Made by a program: the position numbers and the translations under genes. The notes under the pieces were generated by a model. The model made no database searches. It saw nothing but the letters and a program-made list of their open reading frames with translations, and was not told where the DNA came from. A stretch of 34,176 nucleotides of DNA. Source: Bordetella parapertussis. GTDB lineage: Bacteria > Pseudomonadota > Gammaproteobacteria > Burkholderiales > SG8-41. Numbering within the stretch: position 1 is the stretch's first letter; each line of letters starts with the position of its first letter. This document shows positions 7,832 to 16,717 of this stretch, in pieces. The stretch is from NCBI GenBank assembly GCA_945906935.1, contig CAMDSO010000037.1, positions 1 to 34,176 on the forward strand. The letters run 5' to 3'.

Positions 7832-9475
7832 ATGGCTAAGGCATACCCGGACGGCTGGCGCACTCTGGCGGCCACCGGCGCCGCGGCGCGCGAATTGCAG
7901 ACCTTGGGCGAACTGGCCGACGGGCTGCCCGACGGCTACACGATTTATCACGGCGTGCATTGGACGCGTGTCGAGCGTAATAACTTTGCCATCGTCGGCG
8001 AGATCGACTTCGCCATCGTTGGCCCCACCGGCAAGCTCCTGCTGATTGAACAAAAGGCGGGCCTGCTGATGGAAACGGCCGACGGCTTGAAGAAAAGTTA
8101 TGCTGACAAGGAAAAGAGCGTGCCGGTACAAATGGCGCGCAATGCCGACGCCCTGCACAGCCGCCTGCGCCAGTATTGCGGCGCCGATATCACCCATGTC
8201 GACGCCCTGCTCTACTGCCCGCACTACACGGTGAAGCAGCCGGGTTCGGCCGGCATTGATCCGGCGCGCATCGTCGACGCCACGCGGGCGGCGCATTTGA
8301 CCGCCATCATCAAATCCATCCTGCCCAAAACTGGCGAAGTGCTGCCGGCCAAAGCCAAGATCCACCGCTTTCTCAGCGACCTGCTGCAACTAGTACCCGA
8401 GGTGCATGCCGTCGTCGGCGAAGCCGGTGCTCTTTATACGCGGCTCTCCGGGGGGCTTTCGGAGTGGGCGCGCAAAATCGAGTGTACGCCATTTCGTCTG
8501 CGTGTCATCGGCACCGCAGGTTCGGGCAAAACCCAGCTCGCGATGGCGGTCTACCGCGACGCCATCGCCGCCGGCCGGCGGCCGCTCTATGTCTGCTACA
8601 ACCGCCCGCTTGCCGACCACATCGCGCTGATCGTGCCGTCGGGCGGCGAGGTGGCGACCTACCATCAACTCGGCGACCGCGTCTGCCGCGAACACGGACG
8701 CCCCGCAGACTTCACGCAAAGCGGCGCCTTCGCTCACATCGAAGCCGAACTCGACGGGCACACGCCGGGGGCATCGGCGCAGTTTGATGAGTTGATCGTC
8801 GATGAGGGCCAGGATTTCAAAGCGGGCTGGGAGCGCAACCTGCAGCGTTTTCTGCGCCCCGCCGGCCGCGCCTGGTGGCTCGAAGATCCGATGCAGAATC
8901 TCTACGCGCGCGCACCGCTCGAACTCCCTGGCTGGGTGACCGTGCGCTCGGACACCAACTACCGCAGCCCGCGCGACATCCTCGACACGCTCAACCGCCT
9001 GCTGCCACTCGCGCATCCGGTCGAGGCCGGCAGTCCGCTGTCCGGTTCGGAAGTCGAATGTCTGACCTACGGCGACACTCGCGGCCTGATCGACACCACG
9101 GTCGGTGCCATCACCCAGTCGATTGGCGCCGGATTCAAGCGCTCGCACATCGCCGTCATCAGTTTCCGCGGCCGTGAAAACTCAAAACTCGCGCCCTACG
9201 AAAAGCTCGGGCCCTACACGCTGCGCGCACCGACCGGGCAATATGATCTGCTTGGCAACCCGGTGCTGACCGACGGCGACGTTCTGATCGACTCGGTGCT
9301 GCGCTTTAAGGGGCGCGCCTCACCGTGCGTGATCCTGACCGAAATCGACTTCGACACGCTCGACGACAACGCCATCCGCCGGCTTTTTGTCGGCGCCACG
9401 CGAGCCACCATGAAACTCTTTTTGGTGATGTCGGAGGCCTCCGCAAAAATCCTGCTCGAGCGGCTTCCGGCGTAA
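7832..9475 (+). CDS. NERD-domain nuclease fused to UvrD/Rep-like superfamily 1 helicase
   Basis: This 547-aa protein has two parts. Residues about 20-130 resemble the NERD nuclease-related domain: GEIDFAIVGP (E57, D59) followed by LLLIEQKAG (E73, K75) gives the D...ExK layout of PD-(D/E)xK nucleases. The rest is a compact SF1 helicase: Walker A GTAGSGKT at 227-234, Walker B LIVDEGQDF at 321-329, NYRSP at 376-380, VLRFKGRASPCVILT at 489-503 and the arginine-finger motif RRLFVGATRATM at 516-527. A TGA codon lies in frame four codons upstream, so the ATG at 7832 is the first possible one. It stands alone between divergent QOR and rpoD. A role in DNA repair or in processing foreign DNA is inferred from the family; no partner gene is adjacent. 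Confidence 0.85.
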   Translation: MAKAYPDGWRTLAATGAAARELQTLGELADGLPDGYTIYHGVHWTRVERNNFAIVGEIDFAIVGPTGKLLLIEQKAGLLMETADGLKKSYADKEKSVPVQMARNADALHSRLRQYCGADITHVDALLYCPHYTVKQPGSAGIDPARIVDATRAAHLTAIIKSILPKTGEVLPAKAKIHRFLSDLLQLVPEVHAVVGEAGALYTRLSGGLSEWARKIECTPFRLRVIGTAGSGKTQLAMAVYRDAIAAGRRPLYVCYNRPLADHIALIVPSGGEVATYHQLGDRVCREHGRPADFTQSGAFAHIEAELDGHTPGASAQFDELIVDEGQDFKAGWERNLQRFLRPAGRAWWLEDPMQNLYARAPLELPGWVTVRSDTNYRSPRDILDTLNRLLPLAHPVEAGSPLSGSEVECLTYGDTRGLIDTTVGAITQSIGAGFKRSHIAVISFRGRENSKLAPYEKLGPYTLRAPTGQYDLLGNPVLTDGDVLIDSVLRFKGRASPCVILTEIDFDTLDDNAIRRLFVGATRATMKLFLVMSEASAKILLERLPA

Positions 9476-9596
9476 AATAGAGGTCGTCTCCACAAAGTCT
9501 GCCGCTGCGTATTCCAGCATGCATCACTGAACTAATTCAGCGCACAGGCTACTAACTGGTGGAAACGCAAAAAAGCCGTGAAATCACAGTAATAAC

Positions 9597-9626
9597 TTGA
9601 CTTACAAGGGGCCTTTGAAGTAAAAC
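9597..9626 (+). promoter_or_regulatory. Possible sigma-70 promoter upstream of rpoD
   Basis: TTGACT at 9597-9602 matches the -35 consensus in five of six positions. It is separated by 18 bases from TAAAAC at 9621-9626, a mediocre -10. The start site would lie about 105 nt before rpoD. It is the best candidate I see in the 266-nt gap after the helicase gene, but GC-rich betaproteobacterial promoters are hard to call by eye. Confidence 0.3.
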
Positions 9627-9741
9627 GCCCCCCTCCCGGTCATATCGTTAGCCGACGCTCTAAACATCAAGGTGTCGAGGCAAAACGCGCAGTGCGATCC
9701 CGGCAGATTACCCACGCATTTATCGTAGAGGTGAGTTGGCA

Positions 9742-12006
9742 ATGGCAAAACTCAAGAAAAACGCTATTAAACCCAAATCATTGGCTGGCAAGAAAACCTC
9801 CACGAAGAAGAAATCCGCGCCGAAAACGGCCCCCAAACCGCACAAAAAAACCGCGCCAGCCAGTAAGCCGGCGCGCAGCACTGTGCGGGTTCCACGACCC
9901 AAGGCGACCAAAACCATCAAAGCCATCAAAGCTCCAAAAAAGCCAGTGCCTGAAGCAAAAAAGGTAACTACCAAACCCGCACCCCAAACCAAAGCTAAAG
10001 CTCAAGCTCAGGCCCCGACCCAGACCAAACCCAAAGCGGCTGACGCGACAGCCCCAAAGGCAGCGCCCAGCGCCCTGCCGCCGGCGCGTTTCTCTGCCAA
10101 GGTCAAAGCCTTCACACAGGAATTCGGCCGCGCTGAAATATCGCCCGCCGAGGCCGAGGAACGCCGCCTACGTCTGCGCAACCTGCTTATTCTGGGCAAC
10201 TCGCGCGGCTATCTGACGCACGCCGAATTGAACGACACCCTGCCCGATGAAATGCAAGATGCCGAACTGCTGACCAACATCTTCGCGATGATCAAGGACA
10301 TGGGCATCCAGATGTTTGAGGATGCCGCGGACGCCGCCGACACACTGACCGAATCAGACGCCACGCCGCAGAGCAACGATGTTGATATCGCTGAGCAGGC
10401 GGAAATCGTCATTTCCACCGTTGACTCCGCGCTTGGCCGCACTACCGACCCGGTACGTATGTACATGCGCGAGATGGGTGCCACGGGCCTCTTGACGCGC
10501 GAGGGCGAAATCGTCATCGCGAAACGCATCGAAGACGGCCTCAAGCACATGGTGCAAGCGATCTGCGCCTGCCCGAGCACAATTGGCGAGATCCTCGCGC
10601 TGGCCGACCGCATTGAAAAGGATGAATTGTCGGTCGATGACGTGGTGGACGGCTTTGTTGACTCTGAACCCGAGCAGGCCATGCTGGCGGCCGCCGAAGA
10701 AGCCGACGATCTCGACGACGACACCGAAGTCGACGACGAGGATGAATTGAGCGACGAGGAACAGGCCGCCGTAGCAACGGCCGACCTGCTGCGTCTGAAA
10801 GAAGAGGCGCTGGCGCATTTTGCGACGATACGTCCACTCTATAAAAAACTCATGTCCGCCCTCGAAAAAGACGGCCCGGGCAGCAAGACCCACGTCCAGG
10901 CGCGCGACCGCATCACTCAGGAGCTGACCAAAATCCGTTTCAGCGCCAAGCAGGTTCAGGTGCTGTGCGACCGTCTGCGCAAAGTGATCGAACAGATCCG
11001 CAGACACGAGCGCGAAATTCTCAACATATGCGTCAACAAGACGGGGATGCCGCGCGCGCATTTTGTCAAAACGTTCACGGGCAAGGAAACGAACCTGCGC
11101 TGGGTTTCTCGCGAAGCCACCAGCGGCATTGCGTGGGCCGACAGCATCAAGCGCATGGAGCCAGAGATCGTCGAACAGCAAAACGGACTGCTGAACCTGC
11201 AAAAAACCACCGGCCTGCCGATCAAGGACCTTAAAGAAATCAACCGCCAGATGGTAGGTGCGGAGGGCAAGACGCGTCTGGCCAAGCGGGAAATGACGCA
11301 GGCCAACCTGCGCCTGGTGATTTCGATCGCCAAGAAATACACCAACCGCGGCCTGCAGTTCCTCGATCTGATCCAGGAAGGCAACATCGGCCTGATGAAG
11401 GCGGTCGACAAGTTCGAGTACCGGCGCGGTTATAAATTCTCGACCTATGCGACATGGTGGGTACGTCAGGCCATCACCCGCTCGATCGCCGACCAGGCCC
11501 GCACCATCCGTATTCCGGTGCACATGATCGAGACGATCAACAAGATGAACCGTATCTCGCGTCAGGTGCTGCAGGAAACCGGCAAACCGGCAGATCCGGC
11601 GATGCTGGCCGAGAAGATGGAATTATCGGAAGCCAAAATCCGCAACATCCTGAAGATCTCCAAGGAACCGGTGTCCACCGAGACACCGCTCGGCGAAGAC
11701 GGCGATTCCACCCTCGGCGATTTTCTCGAAGACGATGCCACGCTGTCGCCGGCTGAATCAGCCGATCATGCGATGCTGCGCGAAGTCACCAAGAAGGCGC
11801 TCGATTCACTCGACCCGCGTGAGGCCAAAGTGTTGCGCATGCGCTTTGGCATCGAAATGATCAGCGACCATACGCTCGAGGAAGTCGGCAAGCAGTTTGA
11901 CGTCACGCGCGAGCGTATCCGTCAGATCGAAGCAAAGGCTTTGCGTAAACTGCGTCACCCCGCGCGCAGCGACCCGTTGCGCAGCTTCATGATCAAACCG
12001 GAGTAA
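9742..12006 (+). CDS. rpoD: RNA polymerase primary sigma factor RpoD (sigma-70)
   Basis: This is the housekeeping sigma factor that directs RNA polymerase to most promoters. The ATG at 9742 follows GAGGTGAG with good spacing; the TTG two codons upstream is less likely. Residues 1 to about 112 form a Lys/Pro/Ala-rich, probably disordered tail found in betaproteobacterial RpoD but absent from the 613-aa E. coli protein. Region 1.1 follows (about 114-197), then region 1.2 with [14 protein letters not shown], an acidic non-conserved insert, and region 2 from about 513 ([42 protein letters not shown]) for -10 recognition and melting. Region 3 comes next, then region 4 from about 677 with the -35-binding helix [18 protein letters not shown]. 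At 754 aa it is long but complete. Confidence 0.97.
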   Translation: MAKLKKNAIKPKSLAGKKTSTKKKSAPKTAPKPHKKTAPASKPARSTVRVPRPKATKTIKAIKAPKKPVPEAKKVTTKPAPQTKAKAQAQAPTQTKPKAADATAPKAAPSALPPARFSAKVKAFTQEFGRAEISPAEAEERRLRLRNLLILGNSRGYLTHAELNDTLPDEMQDAELLTNIFAMIKDMGIQMFEDAADAADTLTESDATPQSNDVDIAEQAEIVISTVDSALGRTTDPVRMYMREMGATGLLTREGEIVIAKRIEDGLKHMVQAICACPSTIGEILALADRIEKDELSVDDVVDGFVDSEPEQAMLAAAEEADDLDDDTEVDDEDELSDEEQAAVATADLLRLKEEALAHFATIRPLYKKLMSALEKDGPGSKTHVQARDRITQELTKIRFSAKQVQVLCDRLRKVIEQIRRHEREILNICVNKTGMPRAHFVKTFTGKETNLRWVSREATSGIAWADSIKRMEPEIVEQQNGLLNLQKTTGLPIKDLKEINRQMVGAEGKTRLAKREMTQANLRLVISIAKKYTNRGLQFLDLIQEGNIGLMKAVDKFEYRRGYKFSTYATWWVRQAITRSIADQARTIRIPVHMIETINKMNRISRQVLQETGKPADPAMLAEKMELSEAKIRNILKISKEPVSTETPLGEDGDSTLGDFLEDDATLSPAESADHAMLREVTKKALDSLDPREAKVLRMRFGIEMISDHTLEEVGKQFDVTRERIRQIEAKALRKLRHPARSDPLRSFMIKPE

Positions 12007-12101
12007 GGCGATACAGACGTTAGCTGCTCTCATACCGCAGCTAGCGCGCTGCCAGCAAACGAAGCGGCAGGATAAGTGTCATGCGCCTGAAACAGACGCA
12101 T

Positions 12102-12125
12102 GGTGGCGGCTTTTCAAGCGCCACC
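12102..12125. other. Strong hairpin in the rpoD-hflX intergenic region
   Basis: GGTGGCG, a bulged G, CTT, a TTC loop, AAG and CGCCACC form a ten-pair stem. No T-run follows on either strand, so it is not a standard intrinsic terminator. A second inverted repeat, CATGCG...CGCATG, lies just before it (about 12080-12102). The 256-nt gap holds no convincing gene. The hairpin could end rpoD transcription with Rho or protect the 3' end. Confidence 0.35.
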
Positions 12126-12262
12126 CCTCTTTGCCAGAGCGTTGCCAGCCTCAATACCACGCAGGCGCAACAAGCCGCCTCGGCTGCAGCGCAGCACACT
12201 GCGGACTCACCGCCACACGGCGAAAGATGGTGTTTTAGGCTACCCTGCAACCCCCAACCGGA

Positions 12263-13633
12263 ATGAACCGCGTGATACCCACCGAAGACAAATCAGCGCC
12301 GAGGAATGCGGTCGTGGCCGCGGTGCAACTGCCGCACGTCACAGACGCAGAGTTCGAGGCGTCACTGACCGAGCTGCGCGAGCTGGCCAAAACGCTCGGC
12401 TACCGTGTGCTCAAAACGTTTGTGCAAAACCGAAACGCGTTCGATATCAACGGCTACTTCGGCTCCGGCAAGCGCGAAGAAATCAGCGCCTGGATCAATG
12501 CCGACACTGGCGAAGACGATGCCCCGCCGAACTCCGGCGCCGCAATGCATCCGGTGATTGACGCCTTGTTGATCGACCATGAAATCTCGCCCTCCCAGGC
12601 GCGCAACCTGGAAAAACAGGTTGGCTGCGAAGTGATGGACCGCACGATGGTGATTCTGGAGATCTTTCACCGCAACGCGCGCACCCCCGCTGCACAGGCC
12701 CAGGTTGAAATCGCCCGCCTCGGTTACATGGCGCCGCGCCTGCGCGAAGCAGCCAAGCTGGCCGGGCCGCAGGGACGCCAGCGCAGCGGCACCGGCGGAC
12801 GTGGTGCCGGCGAATCGCACACCGAACTCGACCGCCGCAAAATCCGCGACCGCATTGCCGAACTGCAACGCGAAATCGCACAAATGGAATCCGAACGCAA
12901 AACCCAGCGCGCCCGACGCCAGATACGCCAGGGCGGCCAGGGGTTGGCGGTGGTGGCACTGGTGGGCTACACCAACGCGGGCAAATCAACGTTGATGCGC
13001 GCGCTCACCGGCAGCGAAGTGCTGGTCGCCAATAAATTATTCGCCACACTCGATACCACGGTGAGAACCCTGCACCCGGACAGCGTGCCCAGCGTGCTGG
13101 TGAGCGATACCGTGGGCTTCATCAAGAATCTGCCGCACGATCTCGTTGCCTCATTCAAATCAACACTCGAAGAAGCGCTCGACGCCTCGCTACTGCTGCA
13201 CGTGGTAGATGCGAGCGACCCCGGCTTCGAGCGCCAGCTCGACGTCACGCAGAAGGTCATCGGTGAAATCGGTGCCGATGAAGTGCCTAAACTGCTGGTG
13301 TTCAACAAGATCGACTTCTGCGGCGACGCAGAGGCGCAGCACGCGCGCCGTGAGTCTTTGCAAGCTGCGTATCCTGAATGTTTCATCATGAGCGCACTGA
13401 ACACCGCAGACGTCGCACTGGTGCGCCAAAAAATCGTCGACTTTTTTAAAACACAACTGACAGAAGCCGAGTTGTATGTGCCGTGGTCGGCGCAAAAAGC
13501 CCGCGGTGAAATTTTCAGCCAGTGTCGCGTGCAGGATGAACGCTCCGACGAACACGGCACCTTCTTCAGCGTGCTGGCCGAACCAGCGCTGATTGAAGAA
13601 CTACAAGCACGCTTTCCACAGCCCGCGAGCTAA
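12263..13633 (+). CDS. hflX: GTPase HflX (ribosome-splitting / rescue factor)
   Basis: HflX is a translational GTPase that binds the 50S subunit and splits stalled or stress-arrested 70S ribosomes. The 456-aa protein has the N-terminal HflX domain, including FGSGKREEI, DHEISPSQARNLEK and RTMVILEIF. A glycine-rich linker and an arginine/glutamate-rich coiled coil (RRKIRDRIAELQREI) follow. The GTPase domain has G1 GYTNAGKST (about 234-242), G2 ATLDTT, G3 DTVGFI (about 282-287), G4 NKID (about 348-351) and G5 SAL. In many betaproteobacteria hflX follows hfq, but here it follows rpoD and is alone. The ribosome-binding site is weak (CCGGA), and the GTG four codons in is an alternative start. It converges with the fructokinase gene after 25 nt. 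Confidence 0.93.
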   Translation: MNRVIPTEDKSAPRNAVVAAVQLPHVTDAEFEASLTELRELAKTLGYRVLKTFVQNRNAFDINGYFGSGKREEISAWINADTGEDDAPPNSGAAMHPVIDALLIDHEISPSQARNLEKQVGCEVMDRTMVILEIFHRNARTPAAQAQVEIARLGYMAPRLREAAKLAGPQGRQRSGTGGRGAGESHTELDRRKIRDRIAELQREIAQMESERKTQRARRQIRQGGQGLAVVALVGYTNAGKSTLMRALTGSEVLVANKLFATLDTTVRTLHPDSVPSVLVSDTVGFIKNLPHDLVASFKSTLEEALDASLLLHVVDASDPGFERQLDVTQKVIGEIGADEVPKLLVFNKIDFCGDAEAQHARRESLQAAYPECFIMSALNTADVALVRQKIVDFFKTQLTEAELYVPWSAQKARGEIFSQCRVQDERSDEHGTFFSVLAEPALIEELQARFPQPAS

Positions 13634-13658
13634 ACGCGTACCGCCTTGGCGGCTGCGC

Positions 13659-14543
13659 TTACAACCACGCCGCGCCGCGCACGCCCAATGAATCGCCATG
13701 ACGGTTTTTCAAAAACCGCGTCACAACGCGATCGCTGAACGCGTGTTCCCCCCAGAGCTTGGGCACGTTGTCATACAGGCGCATCAGATTCGACAAGCCA
13801 CCGCCCAACACAATGGCATCGGGGTCGAGAATATTGATCACCTGCGCCAGCGCGCGCGCCAGACGCTGCTCGTAACGGCATAGCGTCGCCTCGCAGGCCT
13901 CGTCGCCCTGCGCTGCACGTGCGTCTATCTCGTACGGTGTCAGCGTCTCTCCAGTGATCTGTGCGTGATCAGCTTGCAAACCGGGGCCTGATAAAAAAGT
14001 CTCGATACAACCATTACGGCCGCAATAGCATGCGGGCCACAAGACTTCATCGCCCGGCAGCCTGTTGTGTCCCCACTCACGGGCAATGCGATTGGCACCG
14101 GCGAGCACATGACCGTTAACAACGATATCGCCGCCAACACCGGTGCCGAGGATCACGCCGAACACCACCGGCACGCCGGCCGCCGCACCGTCGGTCGCCT
14201 CGGAGAGCACAAAGCCGTTCGCATCATTCGACAGCCGCACGGGGCGACGCAACAGCGCCTGCAAATCACGCCGCAGGGGTTGCCCAATCAGCCAGGTTGA
14301 GTTGGCGTTTTTAATAAGCCCGCTAAAGCGCGACTCCGCACCCGGGATGCCGATGCCCAGCGTGCCGCGTTGCCCCAACTGGCGCTCCGCGTCGTTGATC
14401 AGATCCACCAGTGCCGTCAGCGTGCCCTGATCATCACCACGCGGCGTCGGCACCCGGCGACGAAACAATTCAACGCGCTCATCGTCAAGCACGATGATTT
14501 CAATCTTGGTAGCGCCGAGATCAATGCCAAGGTGTATGCCCAT
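13659..14543 (-). CDS. mak: ROK-family fructokinase (Mak-like)
   Basis: This sugar kinase of 294 aa phosphorylates a hexose, probably fructose, with ATP. The N-terminal phosphate loop LGIDLGATK is at about 5-13. NANSTWLIGQP and LSNDANGF with catalytic Asp107 are in the middle. The zinc-binding ROK signature EWGHN (His159) plus CYCGRNGCIETF (Cys172, 174, 179) follows, then NILDPDAIVLGGGLSN near the C-terminus. From memory, the overall pattern, including the ending HGDSLGVRGAAWL, closely resembles E. coli Mak, more than NagK or glucokinase. It is monocistronic and convergent with hflX. Strict sugar specificity cannot be assigned without a structure or assay; N-acetyl-hexosamine or mannose activity is possible. 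Confidence 0.85.
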   Translation of the reverse strand: MGIHLGIDLGATKIEIIVLDDERVELFRRRVPTPRGDDQGTLTALVDLINDAERQLGQRGTLGIGIPGAESRFSGLIKNANSTWLIGQPLRRDLQALLRRPVRLSNDANGFVLSEATDGAAAGVPVVFGVILGTGVGGDIVVNGHVLAGANRIAREWGHNRLPGDEVLWPACYCGRNGCIETFLSGPGLQADHAQITGETLTPYEIDARAAQGDEACEATLCRYEQRLARALAQVINILDPDAIVLGGGLSNLMRLYDNVPKLWGEHAFSDRVVTRFLKNRHGDSLGVRGAAWL

Positions 14544-14705
14544 GGCTGATGGAAACCCTCAAAGCTTTAAGCAGCACGCGAGATGGCCTATGGCTGCGGC
14601 GGCGGTCGCTTGCTTGCGTCCAGTGCGCAGTGCTGCAACAGAAAAACTCAGCCCGATTCCGTCGTAGCGTATGGCGCAATTCATGATGTACGCCGCATCA
14701 ACCGT

Positions 14706-15563
14706 TTAATCGAGATTGAAGATATCGCACAGCAGCGTCTCCTCGGGCGTGTTGACGAAGCCCGGGTTGATGGTGTGCACGAAGGCCAGCAGCGGTTCGT
14801 TACGCGAGCTGTGCCGCAATAATTTCATTGCCACCTGGTAATGCCCGCCGACCACCTTATGTTCAAGATTCATCTGCTCGGCGATGTGCGCGGTAGTATG
14901 ACGCTGGCGGCCGGTGAGGGTGCGCTCGCGATTGATCTCATAGGTATGCTCAACGATTTCACGCCGCAGCGGCGCGATGGTGCCCAGCACTGCAGCCAGT
15001 GTCTGCGCGAGAGTCTGCCCAGCGCCGGCGGTAGCCTGCTCCCCCTCGGGTGCGGAGCCATCAACTGCCGGCGGCCGTGGAATCACCCGCTCGCAGCGCT
15101 GCTCCTGCAAACGCGAGCGCAAATCGCTGCCCAGACAGGCCTGCTGAATGATCTCGATCGAACGCAGATAACGGATCACCTGCCCTTCGTATTGATCCAT
15201 GTATTTGGCCACTCCGCGCCGGCGCTGCAACACCTCCTGGCGGCCGAACACGCCCCCCTCAAACGGCAGGCGGCCGGCGATGTCTTCGCGCCCGACCAGC
15301 TGGCTGATCGGGTTAAGCAAAAACGCCTTAAAGGTACTGCGATCGGGTTCGTCGAGACATTCGAGAATGCTGCCACGCAGAATTTCATGCTGCTCATCGC
15401 TGGCCTCCAGAGAGGCAATGGAAGATCCATTCGCATAGAGCTCGGTGGCCAGCGCGCGCAAGCGCCGCGTGCTGGGTCCTCTCGACAGATCGTTGACCGG
15501 GCGCTTGCGCCCCTCGATCACGCCGTCCTTGACGGTTTTGTTGAAATTAATCACGTTGCTCAT
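14706..15563 (-). CDS. Hypothetical 285-aa protein with a possible HTH-like C-terminal region
   Basis: I do not recognise this family. The protein is soluble with no signal peptide or membrane segment. Residues 1-160 are helix-rich with many Arg and Glu (RRRGVAKYMDQYEGQVIRYLRSIE). Residues 160-185 form a Pro/Ala/Gly linker. Residues about 195-255 are again helical: LRREIVEHTYEINRERTL, then RQRHTTAHIAEQMNLEHK, then GHYQVAMKLLRHSS. That last trio has the spacing of a sigma-region-4-like or other helix-turn-helix, but the fit is only suggestive. The opposite strand also carries a long frame (14841-15614). I prefer the minus-strand one because its composition looks protein-like and its ATG has a purine-rich stretch upstream. 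It is flanked by fructokinase on the same strand and a divergent ModA-like gene. Confidence 0.6.
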   Translation of the reverse strand: MSNVINFNKTVKDGVIEGRKRPVNDLSRGPSTRRLRALATELYANGSSIASLEASDEQHEILRGSILECLDEPDRSTFKAFLLNPISQLVGREDIAGRLPFEGGVFGRQEVLQRRRGVAKYMDQYEGQVIRYLRSIEIIQQACLGSDLRSRLQEQRCERVIPRPPAVDGSAPEGEQATAGAGQTLAQTLAAVLGTIAPLRREIVEHTYEINRERTLTGRQRHTTAHIAEQMNLEHKVVGGHYQVAMKLLRHSSRNEPLLAFVHTINPGFVNTPEETLLCDIFNLD

Positions 15564-15610
15564 GCGTCACTTTCAGACTGTGTCGCGCCCGTCCGGGCAA
15601 TGGGTGAATT

Positions 15611-15754
15611 ATGAACGAGCCATCGGCAGGCGGCATAAAAAGATGCCCCTCCTGTGGCGCTGCGCGGACGACTAAGATGTCAGCCTTAGGCGGGGCGTTG
15701 ACGTCAGACCCTTGGCGAGCCACAAACAGCCCTGAACCGGGAGGATACCGATGA
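15611..15754 (+). CDS. Possible 47-aa CPxCG micro-protein coupled to the ModA-like gene
   Basis: A small frame begins at ATG 15611, preceded by GGTGA, and ends with TGA at 15752-15754, so it overlaps the next gene's ATG as ATGA. It encodes KRCPSCGAAR, a single CPxCG zinc-knuckle half-site, with no second cysteine pair. The overlap is typical of coupled genes, but the downstream gene has its own strong GGGAGGA site and could be independent. Chance occurrence is quite possible. Confidence 0.25.
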   Translation: MNEPSAGGIKRCPSCGAARTTKMSALGGALTSDPWRATNSPEPGGYR

Positions 15755-16506
15755 ACACCAAGCACCCCGGTGCCGGTGCGCTGTTTACCGCGAGTCTGGG
15801 CTGCGGCACTGCAGGCACGCAAGCCGCCGAGATCCACGTCATGTCCACGGTGGCGTTCAAGGGCGCCTATCTGGAGATGCTGCCTGCATTTGAGCGCACC
15901 TCAGACCCCAAAGTGGTGACCCGGTGGGTGCCGACGGTGGAAGTCCTGCGCCGCATCAAGGCCAGCGCAACGGTCGACCTGGTAGTGATGGCGGCCAACG
16001 GTCTCGAAGACCTTGCAAAGGCGGGCAAGATCGATGCAGCCAGCCAGACGCCCTTCGTCAAATCTGGCGTGGGTATGGCGGTGCGCGCTGGTACGCCGCG
16101 GCCTGACGTAAGTTCTGTTGAGGCTTTCAAGCGCACACTGCTCGCTGCCCAAGCGGTGGGCTATTCGACCGGCCCCAGCGGCAGCTATATGGTCGGCCTC
16201 TTTGAGCGCCTCGCTATCGCCGCGGAGATCAAAGCCAAAACCAAACTCATACAGGGCGAGCCGGCCGGCGAGTTCGTTGCCCGCGGAGAAGCAGAAATCG
16301 GTTTTCAGCAAATTCCCGAGCTCCTGCCGGTCAAGGGCATCCAATCCCTCGGGCCTTTACCCGCGGAGTTCCAATACACCACAGTGTTCAGCGCCGGCCT
16401 CCACACCACGGCCAAGCAGGCTGACGCAGCACGTGCCTGGATAAAATTTCTGAAAACGCCCGAGGCTGCCGTGTTTTACAAAAAATACGGCATGGGAGCG
16501 GAATAG
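15751..16506 (+). CDS. ModA-like ABC-type extracellular substrate-binding protein
   Basis: This 251-aa secreted binding protein of the molybdate-binding (SBP_bac_11) fold has a short, rather weak signal peptide (MNTKHPGAGALFTASLGCGTAGTQA). It continues with EIHVMSTVAFKGAYLEMLPAFER, the ModA-type first strand and helix with an early Ser/Thr ligand position. VDLVVMAANGLEDLAKAGKI, a GPSGSYM turn and a C-terminal ARAWIKFLKTPEAAVFYKKYGMG complete the usual ModA pattern. The start at 15751 is supported by GGGAGGA six bases upstream. No ModB or ModC genes are near, so it belongs to the orphan ModA-like receptors common in this class, whose ligand is often not molybdate. The stop codon lies inside a GGAATA hexamer repeat. 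Confidence 0.8.
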   Translation: MNTKHPGAGALFTASLGCGTAGTQAAEIHVMSTVAFKGAYLEMLPAFERTSDPKVVTRWVPTVEVLRRIKASATVDLVVMAANGLEDLAKAGKIDAASQTPFVKSGVGMAVRAGTPRPDVSSVEAFKRTLLAAQAVGYSTGPSGSYMVGLFERLAIAAEIKAKTKLIQGEPAGEFVARGEAEIGFQQIPELLPVKGIQSLGPLPAEFQYTTVFSAGLHTTAKQADAARAWIKFLKTPEAAVFYKKYGMGAE

Positions 16507-16519
16507 GAATAGGAATAGG
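16500..16519. repeat. GGAATA hexanucleotide repeat over the stop codon of the ModA-like gene
   Basis: GGAATA occurs three times in tandem at 16500-16517, followed by GG. The TAG stop codon at 16504-16506 lies in the first unit. The unit is six bases, so slippage would not shift the frame, and the stop in the first unit would stay in place. Confidence 0.8.
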
Positions 16520-16550
16520 CATACGCCGCGTTGCGACTGTGGCGAGGACG

Positions 16551-16570
16551 CACCGCGATGCACCGCGATG
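16551..16570. repeat. CACCGCGATG tandem duplication
   Basis: The decamer CACCGCGATG is present twice back to back, with a degenerate third copy CGCCGTGACG next to it. It lies in the 211-nt gap between the ModA-like gene and pepN, which otherwise shows no gene or clear signal. Confidence 0.7.
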
Positions 16571-16717
16571 CGCCGTGACGCTACGAGAAGAATCGAGTCG
16601 CAGCATCGGCGTAAGCCATCGCAGCGCCTTTGCGCACAATCGCAGCTGATTAGCGGCGATGAGGATACTGCCATCGGCTAAACTAGCGGTAGATCAACTC
16701 TCAGTCTGCCCTCTACC

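Noticed and set aside
7634-9148. Two long minus-strand frames opposite the NERD-helicase gene
   Set aside because: The plus-strand protein has ordered nuclease and helicase motifs, so the antisense frames are shadows.
10354-11523. Long minus-strand open frame inside rpoD
   Set aside because: It is antisense to a certain gene and has no recognisable domain. Long shadow frames are expected in GC-rich DNA.
13634-13658. CCGCCTTGGCGG as a bidirectional terminator between hflX and the fructokinase gene
   Set aside because: The loop would be only two bases and there is no T-run on either side.
14841-15614. Plus-strand 257-codon frame opposite the 285-aa hypothetical
   Set aside because: Composition is less protein-like, with a scattered hydrophobic pattern, and there is no ribosome site. 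I kept the minus-strand frame but with limited confidence.
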